Positions 58,536-64,000 of a DNA stretch of 64,000 nt are shown piece after piece (the stretch's first letter is position 1; each line of letters starts with the position of its first letter). A program made the position numbers and the translations under genes. Source of the DNA: Platycnemis pennipes (Eukaryota; Arthropoda; Insecta; Odonata; Platycnemididae); contig OW121847.1 in NCBI GenBank assembly GCA_933228895.1, positions 82,811,656 through 82,875,655 on the forward strand, read 5' to 3'. The notes under the pieces were generated by a model. The model saw only the letters and a program-made list of their open reading frames with translations. It ran no database searches and was not told the origin of the DNA.

Positions 58536-58711
58536 TGTAAAATAAAAGAATGAAACTTTGTTAGGTTCACTTTATATTTGAATAGGCACGACCCGGGTTT
58601 CATAACGTAGTTACATCTTCAGGTATGAGGATGTAACTACGTTATGAAACCCGGGTCGTGCCTCTTTAAATATAAAGTGAGCCTAACAAAGTTTCACTCT
58701 TTTATTTTACA
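58536..58711 (-). repeat. near-perfect hairpin with a hammerhead-like core
   Basis: Two arms of about 80 bp (58536-58616 and 58629-58711) are inverted copies with few mismatches around a spacer of about 12 bp. On the minus strand, 58585-58622 reads CTGAAGA (CUGANGA box), a stem II (GTAAC pairing with GTTAT), then GAAACCCGGGTC. Helix III is the loopless palindrome ACCCGGGU, followed by the legal cleavage base C. The + strand equivalent has A instead of the first C of the box. It probably represents two Penelope-like ends joined head to head. Confidence 0.65.
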
Positions 58712-58719
58712 TTATGAAA

Positions 58720-61410
58720 AGGTATCACATAGTTAAGCCTGAAGTTATCAGCTATACCCCGGATGGTATTTAAATTGGCGTTAATATTCGTGTCATTCCT
58801 TTTATCCTGCTGTGTCCGCTGAAGGGTCATCGCCCAGTATCCCTATAGTCCCCTATTCTTCGAGCGGCCTATAGTACCCGATTCTTCGAATGATGGTTAG
58901 TTTGGTCTCTTCCCTTGTGTCATCCAGGCCACCTTCACGAAACCGGTTGGTGTCGACCGCGCAGACATAGTGGTACTATCGACCCACTCGTCATCATCCT
59001 CTGGTGATGCAGTCCGGCACCGACCAAGCCGCTCTCCTCTCTACCACCACAAAACGCTTGTCCCTCTGGGGTAGACAAAAAAATGATAACCTTTCTCTTT
59101 CAAATACCGCATCTACCGAGAGGATGGGAACGATTTAGCAGGCGTGGAGCGAGCGTGGTCGTCACCGCTTCGCTCGGATGAAGATGTCCCTCAGCCTCCC
59201 CTCGGCATCGTTTTGCCATGCACTTCGCCGCGAGCTCATTACGCACTGATGAGCAGCTCATAAGGCAAGGAAATATACTGTTCCGGGAAAATCGAGGCAA
59301 TTACGACACGTATTTAGGCGAGATATACATAAATATTTTTTTCCTAACCCCGCCAACCATGAACTATTTCCGCGACGAAAAAAGGGTAGAGACCAGACGA
59401 CAAAACGTTTAAAGGATACGCCTAGTTAATACGGAGAGAGAAAGGATGGCTTCTTTCCGTGAGTATTTACAATCCCCATAGCGTATTTCAAAGGTCTAGA
59501 TCACGTAAAGAAAGGTAAGAACAGAATGGTCAAAGCTACTGATCATTCTTTCGTTAAAGATTTCTTCTTTAATTTTAAGATGATTACGGTTTAATTTCCT
59601 TCAACAGTGCACTAAAACTACTAATTAGGAACTATTCGATAAAATAAATCAAGTATGGTATGAAAGATAGTGAGTTTCTTCTTGATGAATATCCTCTCGG
59701 TAAGCGCAATTCAATTCAAGCTAACAGAGCTTGAACAAAACTAACGGATTATTCAACGATTCGTCCATTTTGAACTTCATTCTTTGACAGCAGGGATAGC
59801 CAAAAATGCGATCGCCTAACGGTTTTCGGTCAATCGCGCCCACTCCGGGATATTTTTATTTCAATTGTAAAATAAATAGTTGGAAGTGACTCCGCCACTC
59901 TCTCTTCTATGTGTGCATTTTAACAGTTCTTCATATTATGGCTACGTCTGAATTATATCTCAATATCCACATTTTGAAAGGATATCAATGTCAACCACAG
60001 CCAAAAAGACGACTGCCAAAGTCGATACCACCCAAAGGCTAGTTGTTCGCCTTTGTTCCAAAACAGCAAATTTTTATCGCTCAAAATCAAGCTCTCTCCG
60101 ACTCTACCATCTTCTAGCTATACCGCCACGCCTCCAAGACATGAAAATATTTTGCACATGTTTTTATGAACAATTTCTTGAAGCCAAGTTGGGTATTTTT
60201 TTCCGTCAGTAATTGTTCTACAGATGGCGCAGTCGAAGACAGTGGAACCTTTGGACCGTGCCGTTGGAAAATTTTCTTTGCTAGAGTTACCTCGTTAATA
60301 ATATCCTGTTATTATCTCCAACGATTACAATACTGCTCCCTTGGCAGCGGATTTCTCTTCCTTGTTAAATCTCTTCATCGGACTGCTTAAAAGCGGCTTC
60401 CTTACTCCAGCCACATTCTTTCTTCGTGACATTCATTCAAATAACGACCTTTATGAAACAAATTTCAAAGCTCCAAAGCGGATGCAAGATTCCTATCCTT
60501 CCTTTCCTATCCTTACACGTTTCCTCCCGGTCTGAAGCGCCCATTAGTACGGAAACAGACTTGAAAACACCCATGAAAAAAAAATTTTTCAAACCTGGGC
60601 AAACATGGGTAGCTACTTGTCGCACAAATGAGTAGTTGGTGATACCAATGAGACGCGATTAGCTCAAATTAAATCATTACCCTATTCCGACACCAATGAC
60701 AGATCTCGTTGTACGAAAGCTGTGATGACAAGAAAACTAAAGTCGAGACGAAAACTGTGCTGGATGAAATATTTATTCCAGGGACAATGAGCAAGTTTGC
60801 TCAAGAGCGAATAAAATAAATGACTCATAACCCTCAGTCTCCGAAAGTATTGCGCAGGAAGAGCCTCCAGGAGTGAACCGTGACAGTTAATAGGGCACAA
60901 TCCAGTGTAGAAAGCCAAAATGAAGTACGTTCCCCTCAAGCAAGGAGAAATTGAAAGAATGGAATTTGGAATAATCACCTAAGAAATCTTTCATTGAAAG
61001 CAGCTAGTTTCCAAGGGCAGATAATTGGGAGCACAATGAACAAAACATGGCCCACTTCAAAGAGATTTGTTCTTTAGACTGTAAGCTTCAGGTTCATTGT
61101 TAGGCTGCCAACGCTTCAAGGTCCTCTGGTTTTTGTTATGCTATTCACAAGCGCTCATTTTCTACCGTTTCACGTTAATTCTCCCGGTAAAAGTAAACTT
61201 TTTACTTACACCAACGTGAGTTTACTTTCTGCGTGATCTCATTCACTCAAAAATGGATCAGTGTCCCACACCTTGAGAATTTTAAAACAGAAATAGTTTT
61301 AAATAGTATTAAACACATTTTTGCGCTAGAGAATCCCGGCCTAAGGGAAATATTACCATGTTCTCAAGCAGTTGTTCACATAAATCTAGTCCGAAACCTA
61401 ACGCTTTACT
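58720..61410. other. unassigned stretch
   Basis: No gene or repeat boundary was recognised. The ORFs at 59988-60635 are short and motif-free. Confidence 0.3.
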
Positions 61411-61414
61411 AAAT

Positions 61415-61471
61415 AACTTTCCTCCTGCCACACACCTTTACTATGACTTGCAGGGTATTATGTACATGTGA
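61415..61471 (+). mobile_element. LINE solo 3' tail, interrupted
   Basis: CCTGCCACACACCTTTACTA with GACTTGCAGGGTATTATGTA is the shared LINE 3' end. Its hexameric tail is cut by the MITE at 61472 and appears to resume with AGATGTAA at 61750. Confidence 0.8.
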
Positions 61472-61749
61472 CAAGGCCGTAGCGAGGGGGGGAGTTAGGG
61501 GGTTCAAACCTCCCCCCCCCCCCCGAAATTTGGAGACAAATATAGAGTAGGTATATTTCATATTTTGACCAATTAATCGATGGGGACCGTCTCAAGCTCC
61601 GAATCATTGAACACGCTCCCAAAAAAAAGTTTTTTATAGGGTCTCATTCCATGCTCCAAACCAGTAACCTAAGGCCCTAGCAAGAATTATTTTTAGGGGG
61701 TACAGTCATAACTGAACCCCCCCAAAAAAAATTTCCGGCTACGGCCTTG
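61472..61749. mobile_element. hAT-like MITE
   Basis: The ends are CAAGGCCGTAGC and its complement GCTACGGCCTTG, followed inside by G-run and C-run tracts. The 8-bp flanks ACATGTGA and AGATGTAA agree at six positions, fitting a decayed 8-bp duplication as made by hAT elements. It has no coding capacity. It includes a run of 14 or so C at about 61510-61524. Confidence 0.7.
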
Positions 61750-61759
61750 AGATGTAAGT

Positions 61760-63180
61760 AACTTAGGGCAGTGAAGTCAGTCAGCATCTCCATGCGAAAT
61801 TTTGTCAGAAAGCAGTGGATCACCGGAGATTGAGATAAACTACCTCAGAGGTTAACAGAGCATTAAATTCATACTATAAATTGGAGTGTAGCAAAAGTGG
61901 CTACTCACCCGTAGTGATGGAGGACAAAAATTACGTTTGGAATCCAAGTTCAGTACTCCGTCCGTGGAATGGGATGTAAATCTGCTGTCCCTTTGAAGAC
62001 TTACATTAAGAGCATGCTAATTTCAACGCTGTGTTTTTCTCTATTTCCAATTTTTTCCTTTCATTTACATTCCTTATATCTTGTCTACGGGTATGCCGAA
62101 CCTTAAGTATGGGACATGAATACTTGAAACAACTGATGAGAGCGTTAAACTCATAATAATTGCTTCTCTGCCAAACAATGCTAAGTATGCAAATAAACTT
62201 TGCCCCAAGATGGCTCTTCGTAGGTATTTAATAAGTGACTATCATTATAAGTGATAATAATTTGACTAACAAATGGCATAACCTATACCGAGTCCGCCAT
62301 TCTCCTTAATAGTAACATTTGAAAGACATGCAGTGCTAATGAATTTCATGAGTCATTAAAATTTTCATCACTCTTCATGGATTGTAAATGGGTAGCTTCT
62401 GCTACGACACTGGCGTCATTGATTGCTATTTTAAATTCGTGACAGAAAATCAACGAAACGCTATTTTCCATACTCCTCGTACAAATAATTTCCTTTTGTA
62501 TTAATAGGAAAAATAATGCCACCCTGTGCTCAATTATGCACCTAAAAATGTCTGCTGTTATTTTTCTTCGCATTCGCCAAGGTCTCGTTAGACTTTCCGA
62601 TTGCTATATTAAACACCAATATTTATGGTCGCTTTAGGGCATAATAACATTAAAATTATTCCATTCAGTTTTCCTAATTTCGATTAAATAGCATTCGATT
62701 GGTTTCTCTCGAGAAATGCGGAAACTTTCCGCATTCCTTTTATGTAGCATTGCTGCATAATGTGGGTATCAAATCGTGTATGAAGTTGCAGGCCCAGCAA
62801 TACCCGCGTCTGAGCTGAAATAATCGAGAAAATATAACAGCGAGGTATCGAGAAATATTTGGTCCGACAAATCTCAGCCCGTTCGGAGACTTGAATCGAG
62901 GGCATTACTTTATTTAAGCGGACTTGTATGGGTGCGCGAAACACATATTCGCGTCTCGCTCAGTTTTAATATATGACCGTCATTTTTCTATCCTTTCCAT
63001 TCATTCATCAACAAGACCATTATTTTTGGCACATGCAAAATTACTCGGCAAGCAAAAGACGTCTCACAAGAGCAGGAAATGCCAAATTCCATCGCTACCC
63101 TTAAAATCGTGACCTGAGGACCCGGTTTAGAGGAATGCAATGTTTCCAAATATCCTCCTCGATGGTCATTTATTGTCATC
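61760..63180. other. mostly unassigned; SINE body fragment at about 61920-61990
   Basis: The fragment carries AAGTTCAGTACTCCGTCCGT, the core of the SINE at 3.4 kb. No gene recognised in the remainder. Confidence 0.4.
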
Positions 63181-63189
63181 ACTGCCTAT

Positions 63190-63830
63190 GCCTTGGGGAC
63201 GCGACGTTCACCTGCCACGGGAGACTGATCGGCGCGGGAAAGTGGATCCGTTCCTTTCTCTCACTCCGCTTCCGAAGAAAGAGAAGGGGAGCCGCGTCGG
63301 TCCTGCGCCCGCGCGCGCGCATTTTTTCTTCCGCTGAAACTCTTCTCGTCCACCACCCTACCACTCCTTCCCAGATCGCCAGGGGTACACTGACTTCCTC
63401 ACCACCTACAGCTGGGTAGGGGCGCGGAGAAAATCCGAAGCGCACCTTCCACCACGCCCACTGCCACTGCACTTTCGTGCCGCTCCCGGGATCGCCAGCC
63501 TCCTTCGACGCTCGCAGAGGACTCGGGGCCGCCACCGCCGCCGCGGGCCGCAAAGCTATCCTCTCGCTCTCCCGTAATCGACGACCAGCTTACAGGAATA
63601 CCACTCGCGGGGGGAGGGCGAGGGGAGAAGGGAGGGTAGGAGGGAAAAAATCGGAGGGCGAGAGCGAATGCATTGTCTCCGACAAAGTGCGCGCCTCCTC
63701 TCCGTTTTTCTGTCCCTCAGTAGGGAGTGGGGGGCGTGGCGTTTCCCCGATCACGTCAGCACCCAGGATCGACTTCGCGAGGAACGCGTTCGGAAAGAGG
63801 GCGAGGGGAATAGATTGCTCCGGTGCGTCC
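63190..63830. other. GC-rich, CpG-dense block
   Basis: The strongest CpG cluster in the window, with GCCGCCACCGCCGCCGCGGG at about 63530 and (CG)n at about 63310. It has long motif-free frames on both strands. It may be a promoter or first exon of a gene continuing outside the window. Confidence 0.4.
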
Positions 63831-63849
63831 ACCAACCACTCGCTAACAA

Positions 63850-64000
63850 ATGGAAGGATTGTATCAGTGCTGAGGCTAAAATACTGGCATCCCATCCTAA
63901 GGGACCGAGTTAGAAACCCGACAGTGGGAGATATTTTTTGTGATATCTCGGTCTCCGTATGTTTAGAGCATATTCCGTCCCATGGACGGAGTGTTGAACT
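63850..64000 (+). repeat. tRNA-derived SINE, cut by the window end
   Basis: A tRNA-like head with CTGGCATCCCATCCTAAGGG and a B-box-like GAGTTAGAAACCC is followed by body sequence ending CGTCCCATGGACGGAGTGTT, shared with the 26.7-kb copy. Confidence 0.5.

Overview
The window looks like a stretch of an arthropod nuclear genome. It has spliced-gene signals (GT/AG introns, AATAAA, a TATA box), almost no long open frames, and many eukaryotic mobile elements: CR1/L2-like and RTE/jockey-like LINEs, a Penelope-like element, mariner, PIF/Harbinger, a hAT-like MITE and tRNA-derived SINEs. Nothing seen here fixes the order or species. No rRNA, bacterial operon or CRISPR array was seen.

Only one host gene can be reconstructed. 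It is a four-exon gene on the + strand (20599-22504) for a 78-residue secreted peptide, with a TATA-containing GC-rich promoter upstream and an AATAAA signal downstream. All three introns have consensus splice sites. The peptide has a clear signal sequence but no family I recognise. Other GC-rich blocks (5.6-6.4, 7.3-7.8, 14.2-15.7, 19.6-20.6, 33.2-33.6 and 63.2-63.8 kb) could be promoters or first exons of genes whose other exons I cannot see.

The rest is mostly repeats. Regions: 1-5 kb, a hairpin with a hammerhead-ribozyme-like core, SINE heads and a minus-strand LINE; 10.0-12.2 kb, a deleted PIF/Harbinger element with remnants of both of its genes; 16.3-17.3 kb, an RTE/I-like LINE remnant; 25-30.6 kb, LINE fragments, an internally deleted mariner and the longest LINE frame; 39.2-40.3 kb, the 3' half of a Penelope-like element (reverse transcriptase, GIY-YIG endonuclease, hammerhead-like core); 41.4-49.5 kb, the most striking structure; 58.5-58.7 kb, a near-perfect hairpin again carrying a hammerhead core; 61.5-61.7 kb, a hAT-like MITE.

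The 41380-49539 structure is an 8.16-kb element with about 0.55-kb inverted arms. It is bounded by a perfect 8-bp target duplication (TAAAAAAG) and inserted in an RTE/jockey-like LINE whose two halves can be read on either side. Its arms carry an internal tandem repeat. Its interior is largely filled with nested fragments of two CR1/L2-like LINE families, and I found no transposase. It reads as a foldback-type non-autonomous DNA transposon that has served as a landing pad for LINEs.

A second theme is three hammerhead-ribozyme-like cores in Penelope-like contexts. In all three, helix III would be a loopless palindrome, as expected for the dimer-acting hammerheads described in Penelope-like elements.
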